Assembly: GCF_014489515.1 (NCBI RefSeq)
Contig: NZ_CP060782.1
Coordinates: forward strand, 1,860,001-1,924,000
Origin: Sphingomonas sediminicola
GTDB lineage: Bacteria; Pseudomonadota; Alphaproteobacteria; Sphingomonadales; Sphingomonadaceae
Direction of reading: 5' to 3'
DNA: 64,000 nucleotides
In this document: positions 32,768 through 43,042 of the stretch, one piece after another
How the letters are laid out: each line of letters begins with the position of its first letter
How positions within the stretch are numbered: the stretch's first letter is position 1
Program-made: the position numbers and the translations under genes
Notes under the pieces: generated by a model
Told to the model about the DNA's origin: nothing
Database searches by the model: none
The model's input: the letters and a program-made list of their open reading frames with translations, nothing else

Positions 32768-34508
32768 TCAGCGCATTTCCTCGGTCGCGGTCACGCCCAT
32801 CAATGCGAGTCCGCTACGGATAACCTGCCCGATGCCTAGCGCGAGTTCCAGTCGCGCGCGAGAGAGTTGTGGATTGTTTTCAACAAGAAAGCGTCGATCG
32901 GGATCGTCGTTGCCGCGATGCCACAGAGCGTGAAATGCCGCGGCAAGATCGTAGAGGTAGAAGGCAATCCGATGCGGCTCGTGAGCCATGGCCGCGGCCT
33001 CGACGGTCCGCGGGTATTGCGCAGCCAATTTGACCAGCGCGATCTCCTCCTCGTCGAGCAGATTGAGATCGGCCGGCGTGTCCAGGCTGACCCCGGCGTC
33101 CGCTGCCTTCCGCTTCAAAGAGCTGATCCGCGCGTGGGCATATTGGACGTAAAAGACCGGATTGTCCTTCGACGCTTCGACGACCTTGGCGAAGTCGAAG
33201 TCGAGCGGCGCATCGGCCCGGCGGGTCAGCATGATGAAGCGCACGACATCCTTGCCAACCTCGCGGACAACGTCCGCCAGCGTCACGAAGGAACCCGACC
33301 GCTTGGACATCTTCACCGGCTCACCAGCGCGGAACAGGCGGACCATCTGGATCAGCTTCACGTCAAGATCGACGCGGCCGTCTGTCAACGCGTTCACGGC
33401 GGCCTGGACGCGTTTGACGGTTCCCGCGTGGTCTGCGCCCCAAATGTTGACGAGGTGGTCGGCGTTCTGCGCCTTCTGGAAATGGTAAGCGGCGTCGGCT
33501 CCGAAATAGGTCCAGCTTCCGTCCGACTTCTTCATCGGCCGGTCCTGATCGTCGCCGAACTGGCTCGAGCGGAACAGGGTCAGTTCGACCGGCTCCCACT
33601 CGTCGTGCGGATCGAGGCTCTTCGGCCGTTCCAATTCGCCTTCGTAGACGAGGCCCTTGTCGCGCAGGACCTCCATCGCTTTCTCCACCGCCCGGACTTC
33701 TGAAGCTTGTCCTCGGACGCGAAATGGTCGTGATGGATCCCAAGCAGGCCGAGGTCGTGCTTGATAAGGTCGAGCATCGCGGCAACCCGCGCTCGCGGAA
33801 TGTCGCCAGCCATTCGTTCTCGGGCAGCTTGGCATAACGATCGCCGAATTCGGCTGCGAGCTGCTCGCCGACAGGAACGAGATAGTCGCCCGGATATAGA
33901 CCTTCGGGGATCTCGCCGATACCTTCGCCGAGTGCCTCGCGGTACCGCATGTGCAGCGAGCGGGCGAGGACATCGACCTGCGCGCCCGCGTCGTTGAGGT
34001 AGTATTCCTTGGTGACCCGGAAGCCGGCGGCCTCCAGAAGCCGAGCCAGCGCATCGCCGACCACTGCGCCGCGGCAATGGCCCACGTGCATCGGACCGGT
34101 CGGATTGGCCGAGACATATTCGACGTTGACCCGTTCGTTCTTGCCGATGTTCGACAGACCGTAATTCTCGCCCTGCGCGAGAATGGCCTCGAGCTCGTTC
34201 CGCCAGGCGCCGGGCGACAGTCGCATATTGATGAAACCTGGCCCCGCGACTTCGACTGAAGTCACATCTGGCAGTTCCTTCAGATTCGGAGCGATCGCTT
34301 CGGCTAGCGCGCGCGGGTTCGCCCCTGCGCCTTTTGCCAACACCATTGCTGCATTGGTCGCGAGATCCCCGTGCGAAGGATCGCGAGGCGGCTCGACCGC
34401 CACGGCACGGCGGTTGATTTCCGCGGGCAGGACACCCTCGGACTGAAGCTGGTCGAGCACTTCGTCCAGAAGCGCGGCATATCGGGCGTAAAGGCTCAAT
34501 TCGGTCAC
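32768..34508 (-). CDS. argS: Arginyl-tRNA synthetase (two frame breaks)
   Basis: About 580 residues when repaired. Class I synthetase charging tRNA-Arg. The HIGH-type motif is PMHVGHCRG and the KMSKS-type motif VKMSKRSGS; the C-terminal DALR anticodon domain ([18 protein letters not shown]) is intact. Breaks are at C-run 33786-33788 (repair gives [18 protein letters not shown]) and C-run 33691-33693 (repair gives [11 protein letters not shown]). The gene is essential, so real disruption is implausible. Start: GTG at 34508, or TTG one codon upstream; no clear ribosome site. Confidence 0.94.
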
Positions 34509-34596
34509 CAAATTCGGAAAGCGCGGCCTCTAGCGCACGCCCTTCGCCGCGTCACCATCACGGTCCAAAAACCGCATTCGTCCCGTTTTGGTACGT

Positions 34597-34638
34597 TATA
34601 ATTGCGTCGGGTAAATTTAAGTTAAACTTATGGTTAAC
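34597..34638 (+). promoter_or_regulatory. AT-rich promoter region of the PEPxxWA gene
   Basis: A perfect TATAAT (34597-34602) is followed by a TTAA-N7-TTAT element (34617-34631) and a further TTAAC (34634-34638), in an unusually AT-rich island. The TATAAT has no good -35 partner. The TTAA pattern resembles a weak CtrA half-site pair. It lies 94-135 bases before the ATG at 34732. Confidence 0.35.
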
Positions 34639-34731
34639 AAGTTCTCAAATTTGCAGTAAATTCCGCCAGCTAGACGATTCGCTGCGCTGGAGGGAGCGCG
34701 AGTCCCGGCATGTGAAAAGGGGACTATTGTT

Positions 34732-35283
34732 ATGAAACTCGCTCTAAAGGCAGGTATCGCCGCTCTTGCGTTGTTTTCCGCAGCACCTGCTTCAGCCGCG
34801 CTTACGGTTGTCTCACCATGCGATGCGACGAGAACCAATCCCGATGCAGTCGCCTGCGCAGGCTACTATGACGGGAATCTGCTCAACAACGCAGACATTG
34901 GCGACATCAACGCTGCACTGGACGTTCTAGGCGGCGGAAGCTTCGAGGACGTCATTTGGTCTGATATCGAAGATACGAAAGCATTCTTCGACGAATCCGG
35001 CGGAGTTCTGACCTTTGACACAGCGCTGATTGGCCAACAGATCCTCGGCATCCATTTCGGCGGTGCCGGCGAGTTCCAGAACAGCGTGACCGTCTTCTAT
35101 CTATTCGATTTCGCATCGCCAACGACCAGCATTACGTTGAATCAGAACGGCTTCTCCGATGCCGTACTCATCGGCGGGGCAGTTCCCGAGCCGGCGACAT
35201 GGGCGATGATGCTGCTGGGGTTCGGTGCGATTGGCTTCGCAATGCGCCGGCATCGCCGGGAACTCATGCCTCAGGTGGCATAG
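34732..35283 (+). CDS. PEPxxWA-CTERM sorting-domain protein
   Basis: 183 residues. Signal peptide at 1-22 (cleavage near ASA-AL), a beta-rich secreted body with two cysteines (C30, C42), and a C-terminal sorting signal: PEPATWA (152-158), hydrophobic helix (159-170) and basic end RRHRR. PEPxxWA-CTERM proteins are processed by exosortase-type enzymes and are often linked to exopolysaccharide or surface structures. No exosortase gene is in the window. Expressed alone, on the plus strand, between argS and dgt. Confidence 0.9.
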   Translation: MKLALKAGIAALALFSAAPASAALTVVSPCDATRTNPDAVACAGYYDGNLLNNADIGDINAALDVLGGGSFEDVIWSDIEDTKAFFDESGGVLTFDTALIGQQILGIHFGGAGEFQNSVTVFYLFDFASPTTSITLNQNGFSDAVLIGGAVPEPATWAMMLLGFGAIGFAMRRHRRELMPQVA

Positions 35284-35341
35284 CAACAGCGTTAAGCACG
35301 CCAATTCCAGCTGGTCCCTATAGTGACATGCAGTAGAGCGA

Positions 35342-35375
35342 CCCGCTTCTTCCAGATTGATCTGGGAGAAGCGGG
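35342..35375. terminator. Long near-perfect hairpin after the PEPxxWA gene
   Basis: CCCGCTTCT-T-CCAGAT and ATCTGG-G-AGAAGCGGG flank a 2-base centre, giving a 16-position stem with one G-T pair. It lies 58 bases past the PEPxxWA stop and about 135 bases past the convergent dgt stop. No T-run follows, so it may be a rho-independent-like stop without U tail or a palindromic element. The rest of 35284-35510 shows nothing clear except a repeated CTTATGGGG. Confidence 0.55.
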
Positions 35376-35510
35376 CGCTCGCTTATGGGGCCCGCCGCCT
35401 TCACGCGACACCGGGGTGACGGGTCCCACCCGTGCCATCGTCTAGCAGAATGACTGCACTTATGGGGTCCGTTACTCGGTGAGCGACGCGAGGGGCGGAC
35501 CCCACCAAAC

Positions 35511-36666
35511 TTAGAAGCGATCAGGTAGGTACACTGGCCCGACCAGCTCCTCATGGCGAGCTACCGCGAACCTGTCGGTCATTCCCGCAATGAAATCGCC
35601 GATGGTGCGAAGCCGTTGGGTTTCGTCTCCCTCGCTTCGCCAATTGTCTGGCAGCAACGACGGGTCATCGCGGTAAGCAGCGAAAAGATTGGACACCACA
35701 CGCTGCGCCTCGACCCTGATCGGGATGAGCTCGGGCGCATTATAGAGCCGCTCGTACAGGAAACGCTTCAGCGTGCACTCCTCGTCTGCGAGGCTCGCTG
35801 AAAACCCGGCAAGCGGCTGACCGGCTGCTCTAACCTCATCGCATGTCTCGACTCCGGCATCGGCAACCCGCCGCCTCGTCTCCGCGATCAGGTCCCCAAC
35901 CATCGATCCAATCTGGTCTCTCACCAATGCCCGCAACTTCTTCTCGTCCGACAGACCGGGATGGCGCTGGTCGATCGGATCCCAATGGCGCCGCACGATC
36001 GGTAACTCGACCAGCTCGTCTAGGTTGAGCAGTCCGGCGCGAATTCCATCGTCAATGTCGTGATTGTCGTAAGCGACATCGTCGGCGACCGCGGCGACCT
36101 GCGCCTCTAGCGACGGCCAGCTTCCTAGCTCCAGATCGAAGTCCGCGTTGGCCTCGGCCAGTGCCCAGGATGGATTGCGGATCGGACCATTATGTTTGGC
36201 GAGGCCCTCGAGGGCTTCCCAGCTGAGATTGAGCCCATCAAAGCCCGGATAGGGCGTCTCCAGCTTCGTCACGAGCCGAATGCTGTGGGCGTTGTGATCG
36301 AAGCCGCCGGCATCCGTCATCGCCGCTTTCAGCGCGTCCTCGCCGGCATGGCCGAACGGCGGATGCCCGAGGTCATGCGCCAGGCAGAGCGCTTCCGTCA
36401 GATCCTCATTCAGGCCGAGAGCCCGGGCAATCGTTCGGCCGATCTGCGCTACTTCGATGCTGTGCGTGAGCCGGACCCGGTAATGGTCGCCATCGGGGCA
36501 ACGAAAACCTGAGTCTTGTGCCGAAGTCGCCGGAACGAGACCGAGTGGATGATGCGATCGCGGTCGCGCTGAAAAATATCGCGGGGCCACGCGGCCCGGC
36601 GTCGACTTCCGGATGGGCCCTGCCGCGCGATGATGACGGTTGCGCGGCTAGAGCATCGAGCATCAT
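35511..36666 (-). CDS. dgt: Deoxyguanosinetriphosphate triphosphohydrolase-like protein (two frame breaks)
   Basis: About 385 residues when repaired. HD-domain dNTPase converting dNTPs to nucleosides plus triphosphate. The family signature [22 protein letters not shown] and the metal site ([26 protein letters not shown]) are visible. Breaks are at G-run 36583-36586 and G-run 36495-36498; one added base in each joins the N-terminus to the HD core ([14 protein letters not shown]). The ATG overlaps the TPR-SPOR gene stop. Confidence 0.9.
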
Positions 36667-37955
36667 TCGGAGGGCAGTTTCCTGATGGCCTGGCCGGGTT
36701 GGCTGGTCCACGTAAAGGCGGGGATGTGAACCGACGCAAGGTCCTCAGTAAAAATTGTCGCTTCTTCGTTGTTGCGGAACGGACCGATCAGCAGGCGTGC
36801 CTTGCCACGCTCTTCCGAGATATACCCGCTAATTCCCTCGAACAGCTCGCGGTTGCGGTTCTTCATGCGAGAGAATTGTTCAGGGAGTGCCGTCGAGTTC
36901 GGTCCGCTGGCCAGCTGGATCCACAGCTTGCGAGTGGTTGTGAGGGACGTGTCCACGCCAGTTCGCACGGGCACGGAAAATTGCGGAACGGACGCCGCGG
37001 CGACCTGCTGCGTCGGGGCGGCCGGGGTTGCGGGTAGCGTCGTATTCCCTTGCGTCGCCTCCGAAAGCCACTTCTCGATCGAGCCGATCCGGTCGTCGTC
37101 GGCGTCGTCGCTTCGCCTCGCATTCTTCTGGATGATGTTGACGGGGTTCATCGACACTGGCGGCGGCGACGCGGAAGCGACTTGTGTGCCGGAATCGGGG
37201 AAGATGCCGAGATTGACCGCAGCAGCCTTCTGGTCGGAACGAAGCTCCGGCAACTTACGGAAGAAATAGGCCATGTTCGCCGACGAGCCGGGCATTGCCG
37301 CTTCGATCGCATTCTTGGCGCCGCTCGAATCCCCGGTCAGCGCAAGAACGAAGGCGCGGCAGCGGGCGCCTGCGGCATCGCCTCGCGCCATCAAGGGAGA
37401 CAGCATCGCCAAGGCATCGGCCTTCTTGCCGGTGATCGCGAGGCTAAGCGCGAGCCTGCGGCGCGCTTCGTCGCCATCCTGCCCGGACAAGGCCGCACGA
37501 TAATCCGCCTGTGCCTGCGAATGCTGGCCGACCAGGTCGTACGCGAGCCCACGGTCGGCACCGATCATCGACTGGGTTGCGCCACGCTGCGCCGCACGGC
37601 TGAAGTATTGCAGTGCTCCGCTACCGTCGCCCTCCTGCGCGAGAGCTGCGCCCATGCCTGCTTGCGCGAGCGGACTGTCCGGCCAGACCTCGTCGGCGCG
37701 GCCGAAGAAGCCCGCGGCTGCCTGGGTATCGCCAAGCGCAAGCGCAGCCCGCCCGGCGCCGATGAGGGCGTTGAAGCTTCTCGGGTTGGTGGCAAGTTCC
37801 TTCATATTGCGGGCGAGCGCATCCGAGGGACTTTCGCCCCGGACACCGACCGCAACCTGCGCGTCAGCCTGCGCGGGAACACCCGCGAGCACTGCGCCAA
37901 CACTTGCCAGAATGACCACCGCTATACGCACGCGGCTGGACCGACCTTTCGCCAT
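36663..37955 (-). CDS. TPR- and SPOR-domain periplasmic protein
   Basis: 430 residues. Signal peptide ([24 protein letters not shown]), then about five TPR-like helical repeats (residues 45-230, e.g. [20 protein letters not shown]), a Pro/Ala linker and a C-terminal SPOR domain (from [12 protein letters not shown]). It should be a septal or envelope scaffold binding denuded glycan. It lies 103 bases downstream of ftsZ and upstream of dgt in the same direction, so it may be co-transcribed with ftsZ. It is the third SPOR protein in the window. Confidence 0.88.
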   Translation of the reverse strand: MAKGRSSRVRIAVVILASVGAVLAGVPAQADAQVAVGVRGESPSDALARNMKELATNPRSFNALIGAGRAALALGDTQAAAGFFGRADEVWPDSPLAQAGMGAALAQEGDGSGALQYFSRAAQRGATQSMIGADRGLAYDLVGQHSQAQADYRAALSGQDGDEARRRLALSLAITGKKADALAMLSPLMARGDAAGARCRAFVLALTGDSSGAKNAIEAAMPGSSANMAYFFRKLPELRSDQKAAAVNLGIFPDSGTQVASASPPPVSMNPVNIIQKNARRSDDADDDRIGSIEKWLSEATQGNTTLPATPAAPTQQVAAASVPQFSVPVRTGVDTSLTTTRKLWIQLASGPNSTALPEQFSRMKNRNRELFEGISGYISEERGKARLLIGPFRNNEEATIFTEDLASVHIPAFTWTSQPGQAIRKLPSE

Positions 37956-38058
37956 GGGACCCCCATGACGGCTTGGAGCTTGCGCAAAGCTTGCTCGCTA
38001 GAGGGTTAACGCCGAGGCGTGGCGAGCGGACGGCAAGCCGCCTGCTCGCTGAGCACGC

Positions 38059-39456
38059 CTACTGGTTGTTCTGCCGGTTCAAGAAACGCGGAATGTCGAT
38101 CGGCTCGCGGCGATAGCTGGGAGTCGATTCGTCATCGTTGACCTGGGCCTGAGCAGCACCGCGAGCGATGTTCGACATGCGCTCGAACAAGGTCCCCGTT
38201 TCGCGAACCTTCGGCTTTTCCTCGGCCGGGGATTCTTCGGCGGTCAGATCTTCCTCGTCGATGGGCGGCTCGATCGGCGCGGAACCGACCGGCGTGGTCA
38301 GGACGTCGTCACTGTCGAGCAGCAGCTCATCACCGTCTTCCGCCTCGTCCGTAAGCTCAAGCGTATCCTCTTCGTCCGTCTCATCTTCCATCACGGGAGT
38401 CGGCGCAGAAATCGGAGTGATCGGAACGGCTGCGGCAGCCGTCGTCCGCGGAAAGGCGAAGACCTTGCCTGGCTGCGGCTGGGCAACAGCTTCGGCCTCG
38501 ATGCCGGTCGCGACGACCGAGACGCGGATCTTGCCGTCCAGGTCGTTGTTGAACGCCGAGCCCCAGATGATGTTGGCATCGGGATCGACCAGTTCCTTGA
38601 TGTGGCTGGCGGCCTCGTCGACCTCCATCAGGCGCATGTCCTCGCCACCGGTGATCGAGATAATGACGCCCTTTGCGCCCTTCATGCTGACACCGTCGAG
38701 CAGCGGGTTCGAAATCGCCTTTTCGGCGGCTTCGATGGCGCGGTTGTCGCCCGATGCTTCGCCGGTGCCCATCATCGCCTTGCCCATCTCTCCCATCACC
38801 GAGCGTACGTCGGCGAAATCGAGATTGATGAGGCCGGGCATGACCATCAGGTCGGTGATTCCGCGGACGCCCTGCTGGAGGACTTCGTCCGCCATCTCGA
38901 ACGCTTCCTTGAAGGTCGTTTCGGAATTGGCGAGCCGGAACAGGTTCTGGTTCGGAATGACGATGAGCGTGTCGACGTGCTGCTGAAGCTCCTCAATGCC
39001 GGTATCGGCAGAGCGGCCGCGGCGAGCGCCTTCGAACGCGAAAGGCTTGGTCACGACGCCGACAGTCAGGATACCGCGGTCGCGAGCAGCCTTAGCAATG
39101 ACCGGAGCTGCACCGGTGCCAGTGCCGCCACCCATTCCGGCGGCGATGAAGCACATGTGGGAGCCGTCGAGAGCGCGCTCGATATCCTCGAGCGTTTCTT
39201 CGGCGGCGGCACGTCCGATTTCCGGCCGCGATCCTGCACCCAAGCCCTGAGTGATTTTGAGGCCCAGCTGAATCCGACGGTCGGCCGTCGATGCGTTCAG
39301 CGCCTGGGCGTCCGTGTTGGCGACGATGAAATCGACGCCCTGCACGTCCGCGCGCATCATGTTGGCGACGGCGTTACCGCCGGCGCCACCGACGCCGATG
39401 ACGCTGATGCGAGGCCGAAGTTCGTCGACTTCCGGCCGAATGAAATCGATGCTCAT
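38059..39456 (-). CDS. ftsZ: Cell division protein FtsZ
   Basis: 465-residue tubulin-like GTPase that forms the Z-ring. The G-box [10 protein letters not shown] is at 109-118 and the T7 loop is NLDFADV. The C-terminal linker (about 340-450) is long and very acidic, and the C-terminal peptide that binds FtsA/other partners ends [11 protein letters not shown]. Unlike the standard order it is not directly after ftsA; an MFS transporter gene lies between. Its 132-base upstream region holds three GANTC sites. Confidence 0.98.
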   Translation of the reverse strand: MSIDFIRPEVDELRPRISVIGVGGAGGNAVANMMRADVQGVDFIVANTDAQALNASTADRRIQLGLKITQGLGAGSRPEIGRAAAEETLEDIERALDGSHMCFIAAGMGGGTGTGAAPVIAKAARDRGILTVGVVTKPFAFEGARRGRSADTGIEELQQHVDTLIVIPNQNLFRLANSETTFKEAFEMADEVLQQGVRGITDLMVMPGLINLDFADVRSVMGEMGKAMMGTGEASGDNRAIEAAEKAISNPLLDGVSMKGAKGVIISITGGEDMRLMEVDEAASHIKELVDPDANIIWGSAFNNDLDGKIRVSVVATGIEAEAVAQPQPGKVFAFPRTTAAAAVPITPISAPTPVMEDETDEEDTLELTDEAEDGDELLLDSDDVLTTPVGSAPIEPPIDEEDLTAEESPAEEKPKVRETGTLFERMSNIARGAAQAQVNDDESTPSYRREPIDIPRFLNRQNNQ

Positions 39457-39588
39457 GGGTAAACCCCCTTCAAGCGCCGCTAGCGCGCTGATCCTCCACC
39501 ACGAATCTTCTGAATCATCACGAGTCGCAAGCCAAGCGAAAAAGTTAACGCAGCTCGAAAAAAGTGAGGATTACGTGGCGCTAAAGAC
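39457..39588 (-). promoter_or_regulatory. ftsZ upstream region with three GANTC sites
   Basis: GAATC (39503-39507), GAATC (39512-39516) and GAGTC (39522-39526) lie 47-70 bases before the ftsZ ATG, spaced 9 and 10 bases, about one helical turn each. GANTC is the target of the cell-cycle methylase CcrM, which in Caulobacter influences ftsZ transcription. A GTTAAC lies further upstream. A separate ftsZ promoter is required here because the MFS gene separates it from ftsA. Confidence 0.6.
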
Positions 39589-40825
39589 TCAGTTGGCCCG
39601 ATGTTCCTCGTCCAAGTCGACCCGTTCGATTTTCGGGACGCCGATTGCCCACCAGAGTGCACCGATCGCCGCGATGGCCGCCGTAAGCACGAAGGCGCTG
39701 TTGTAGCCGGCCCGCTGGACTACGATGCCAGTGACGATCGGCCCGATGATCCCGGACAAATTGCCGATGGCGTTCTGCACGCCGACCCACGTCCCTGACG
39801 CACGGGACCAGCAAACATCTGCGCGACCGCATAAAGATTGAGCGACAGCGATGCGGAGGCGGCGCCCGCCAGGCACAACAGGATACCGATCGTCATGGCG
39901 CTGTGAGCGAAGGCCAATCCAAGGATGGCCCCCGCTGCGAACAATTGGCTGGCGACCATCATCCAACGCCGGCACGCAGCCTCCGAGCGACCCGAACGGG
40001 TCCACCAGTCTGAGAAATGTCCGTAGCCGAGGGCGCAGGCGCCCTGGACGGCGTAGCCGAGCGTCGCGAGCATGGTCATCTCACCGATGCTGAAACCCCG
40101 CGACTTGGTCAGGAACAAAGGCAGCCACGCGAGCAGGAAGTAGAAGCAGTAATTGCCCAGCGCGTGGACGATCGACATCGACCACAACGGCCATTTCTTC
40201 AGCAGCAAGGCCAGCGGTACGCGTGGGCCTTCGTCGGCATGCCCCGTCATCGGCAAGGCTTGGACGGTTTGCCGCCAGGGCAGCAGCCAGATGAGGGTCA
40301 CGACCCCGAATACGAGAAAGATCGTCTGCCAGCCCCAGCTTCGGAGGATTAGTCCCCCGCCAGCGTTCCGGCGGCCGGACCCAGCGCGATCCCTGCGGCG
40401 ATGGCCGCGTTGGCGATCCCCCGGCGTTCCGGCGGGACATGGCGCGCGATAATCTTGGAGCTGCCCGGAAAGGAGATGCTCTCGCCGACGCCCAGCATGA
40501 TCCGAAGCACGAGGAGGGAAGCAAACCCGCCTGCGAAGCCCATCAGAAAGGTGCTTCCGGCCCAGATCAATATGCCGATGGCCATCAACTTGTAGACCGA
40601 GAAGCGGTCACACAGCCACCCGGCGAACAGCTGCACCGGCGCGTAGATCCAGAAGAAGGCCGAGAAGACGACGCCATACGCTTCTTCGGACAGGCCAAGG
40701 TCGGACTTCATCAGCGGCGCCGCGATGCCGATCGCACCGCGGTCGACGTAATTCAGGAAAATTGCCGCGCCGAGGAGGAGCACGAGCGCACTGGAGACGG
40801 GCTTCCGAGCTGCAAGCGTAGCCAT
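39589..40825 (-). CDS. MFS transporter, ACS (anion:cation symporter)-like (two frame breaks)
   Basis: About 412 residues when repaired, with 12 expected TM helices. The N-terminal signature FLNYVDRGAIGIAAPLMKSD resembles the ACS family (hexuronate, glucarate, sialate type uptake), so import of an organic acid is likely. Breaks are at C-run 40354-40358 (repair gives AGTLAGGLILRSWGW) and G-run 39804-39806 (repair gives MFAGPRASGTWVGVQ). The start is ATG 40825, with a strong GGAGGG site, rather than GTG 40831. Its place between ftsA and ftsZ is unusual. The substrate is unknown. Confidence 0.85.
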
Positions 40826-40858
40826 TTGCACCCTCCCCCAAGCAAGCTGATTAAAAGC

Positions 40859-42115
40859 TTAGATTCCGCCCTTCATCGCGGCGATCAGGCGGCCGATCAT
40901 TCCATTCGCCGGCTTCTTCTGCGTGATCTTGCCCATTGTTAGGTCGCGGATGTCGCCGCTTTGCGACGAGGCGAGGCAGGCGAGCCCGACAAGCGTCGAG
41001 AATGCGGGTCCGCTGTGCGCATCGGGCAATCCGGTCAGCTGCCTCGGGCGACCAACTCGGACGGATCGGCCGAGCACCCCCTGCATGTAATCGGCAATAT
41101 TCTTGAGCTCGGCGCCGCCACCGGTGAGCACGACCTGACGACCGACCGGGCCGGTGAAGCCGAGGCTCTTGAGCGCCTCGTCGATCTTCGCCGTAAGCTC
41201 TTCGATGCGCTGACGGATGACGGTCATCAGCTGGGCACGAGTAATCCGCATCGGGTCGACACCCTCTTCGGTGCCCATCTGGCGCGCTTCGATCATCTCG
41301 TGATTGTCGCGCGGGCTCGTCATAGCCGAGCCGTAGAAGCACTTCAGCCGCTCGGCATCGCGACGCTGGACTCCGAAGGCGCAGGCGATGTCGTCAGTGA
41401 TATCCTTCGCGCCAAGCGGAATCGACCGAAGGCCGAGCAGCATGCCACCAGCGTGGAGCGACACATTCGTGACTTCTGCTCCGAGCTCGACAAGTGCGAC
41501 GCCGAGTTCACGCTCGTCTTCGGTCAGGCATGCCAAAGCGGCCGCGACGGGCGATGCGACGATCGCCTTCACACCGAGGTGGGCCGAGCGGATCACGTAA
41601 TCGATATTGCGGAGCGGTGCGGGATCGGCCGCGACCACGTGAATGTCGACGCCAAGGCGATCGGCATGGAGGCCGATCGGGTTCTTCACGCCTTCGACGC
41701 CGTCGATCGTGTAGAGCGCGGGATGAGCGTGGAGCACCATCTGCCCGTTGCGGTCGATTGCGCTGCGGCCACCCATCAAAAGCTCATCGATGTCCGACTG
41801 CTCGACCTGGTGCCCGCCGAGCTCGACCTCAACGTTCGCAAGACCGCTCGAAAGACCGCCCGCGCCGAAGCTTGCCCAGACGTCCTCGATGGTCAGGCCC
41901 GACATGCGCTCGGCGAGTTCCACGGCTTCGCGAACCGCATGCTCGCCGGCTTCCATGTCCGTGACATAGCCGCGCTTGACGCCGCGGCTCTCGCGCTGGC
42001 CGGTGCCGAGCACCTGCAGCCGACCGTCATCCGTGCGCGTGCAAATGAGCGCACTGACCTTCGAAGAACCGATGTCGAGCGCTGCAATCAGGGGTTGGTC
42101 AGTCGGCGAAGCCAC
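40859..42115 (-). CDS. ftsA: Cell division protein FtsA
   Basis: 418-residue actin-like ATPase that tethers FtsZ to the membrane. The N-terminal ALDIGSSKVSALI phosphate loop, the 1C subdomain and the C-terminal amphipathic membrane helix (GMIGRLIAAMKGGI) are present. It starts with GTG, 9 bases after ftsQ, and is co-directional with the ftsQ-ddl-mur genes upstream. Confidence 0.97.
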   Translation of the reverse strand: MASPTDQPLIAALDIGSSKVSALICTRTDDGRLQVLGTGQRESRGVKRGYVTDMEAGEHAVREAVELAERMSGLTIEDVWASFGAGGLSSGLANVEVELGGHQVEQSDIDELLMGGRSAIDRNGQMVLHAHPALYTIDGVEGVKNPIGLHADRLGVDIHVVAADPAPLRNIDYVIRSAHLGVKAIVASPVAAALACLTEDERELGVALVELGAEVTNVSLHAGGMLLGLRSIPLGAKDITDDIACAFGVQRRDAERLKCFYGSAMTSPRDNHEMIEARQMGTEEGVDPMRITRAQLMTVIRQRIEELTAKIDEALKSLGFTGPVGRQVVLTGGGAELKNIADYMQGVLGRSVRVGRPRQLTGLPDAHSGPAFSTLVGLACLASSQSGDIRDLTMGKITQKKPANGMIGRLIAAMKGGI

Positions 42116-42124
42116 GGTTTGGGG

Positions 42125-43038
42125 TCAGCCCTCCGCCGGCGCTTGGCTGCTTGGCTCCGGCATGATCGCCTCTCCTGGCGCGCGCGGCAGCCGGACGGTC
42201 ATCTTGCCTGGAATGCGAAGATCGAAGCGGACGAGGCCCCGACCAAGAAGACTCGACGACCGGTCGGCCTTTGCAAAGCGGGTCAGCGCGTCACGCGCGG
42301 CCTGCTCGCCTTCGGGAGAGCGACGGTCTCACCCGATTGGAAGCTCAGGTCCCAGCGACGGCCGCCAACCCAGGTCGCGGATGAAAGCTGCGCCTGGAGC
42401 GTGGGAGCGTCGGCAAGGATCGTCTTGAGCTCGCTTGCCCGCGCATTGGCGCCCGGGCCAATCACCAGCGGCAGGTCGGGCATCTTGTCGACCGGCACCC
42501 GATCGAGAACCACGCCCTCCGCGTCGATCAGCGCCAGTTGCTGGCGGTCCTGCCACAAGGCGGACGGAGTCCGTTCGACGATGTCGATTACAAGTGTGTC
42601 GGGGAGCCGCCGCGATACGCGCGCGTCCTTGACCCAGCCGAACCTGAGGAGCCTCTCGCGGATGGCCGACACGTCCACCAGCGGCTGCGCAGGCTTGGTC
42701 TCGCCGGCGGCGGACGCAGCGTTGCGAAGCTCATCGACGACAACCGCATCGATCAGCTTTCGGTCCATGTGCTTCAGGCCGACGATCTGGTAGCCGTCGA
42801 CCCGGAAACCTGCGGTGCCGACAGCCTCGCCGGCCTCGAACGCGGCCTTGGCCGGAATGTCGAGCGCAATGGCGGCGGCTCCGGCCATCAGGACGAGGAA
42901 ACTGGCGAAGCCGAGCGCGGCAAGCTTGTTCGCGCGCGCCTGGTCGACCGGAAGCCTCTTCGCGATCTTGGCGGGGACGCGGTTGGACGACTTGCGTTTC
43001 GTCTTCGCCCCTGATCCGCGCCGCATCCGCGCAGCCAT
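42125..43038 (-). CDS. ftsQ: Cell division protein FtsQ (frame break)
   Basis: About 304 residues when repaired. Single-pass divisome protein: basic cytosolic N-terminus, one TM (ALGFASFLVLMAGAAAIAL), POTRA domain (FRVDGYQIVGLKHM) and periplasmic beta domain. The frame breaks at G-run 42314-42316; one added base gives VALPEGEQAARDALTRF and a C-terminus rich in Arg/Pro ending APAEG at 42125. It lies 4 bases after ddl. Confidence 0.93.
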
Positions 43039-43042
43039 TCGC

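Noticed and set aside
34597..34602. TATAAT as a strong sigma-70 promoter
   Set aside because: No acceptable -35 at 16-18 bases upstream; kept only as a weak element of the AT-rich region.
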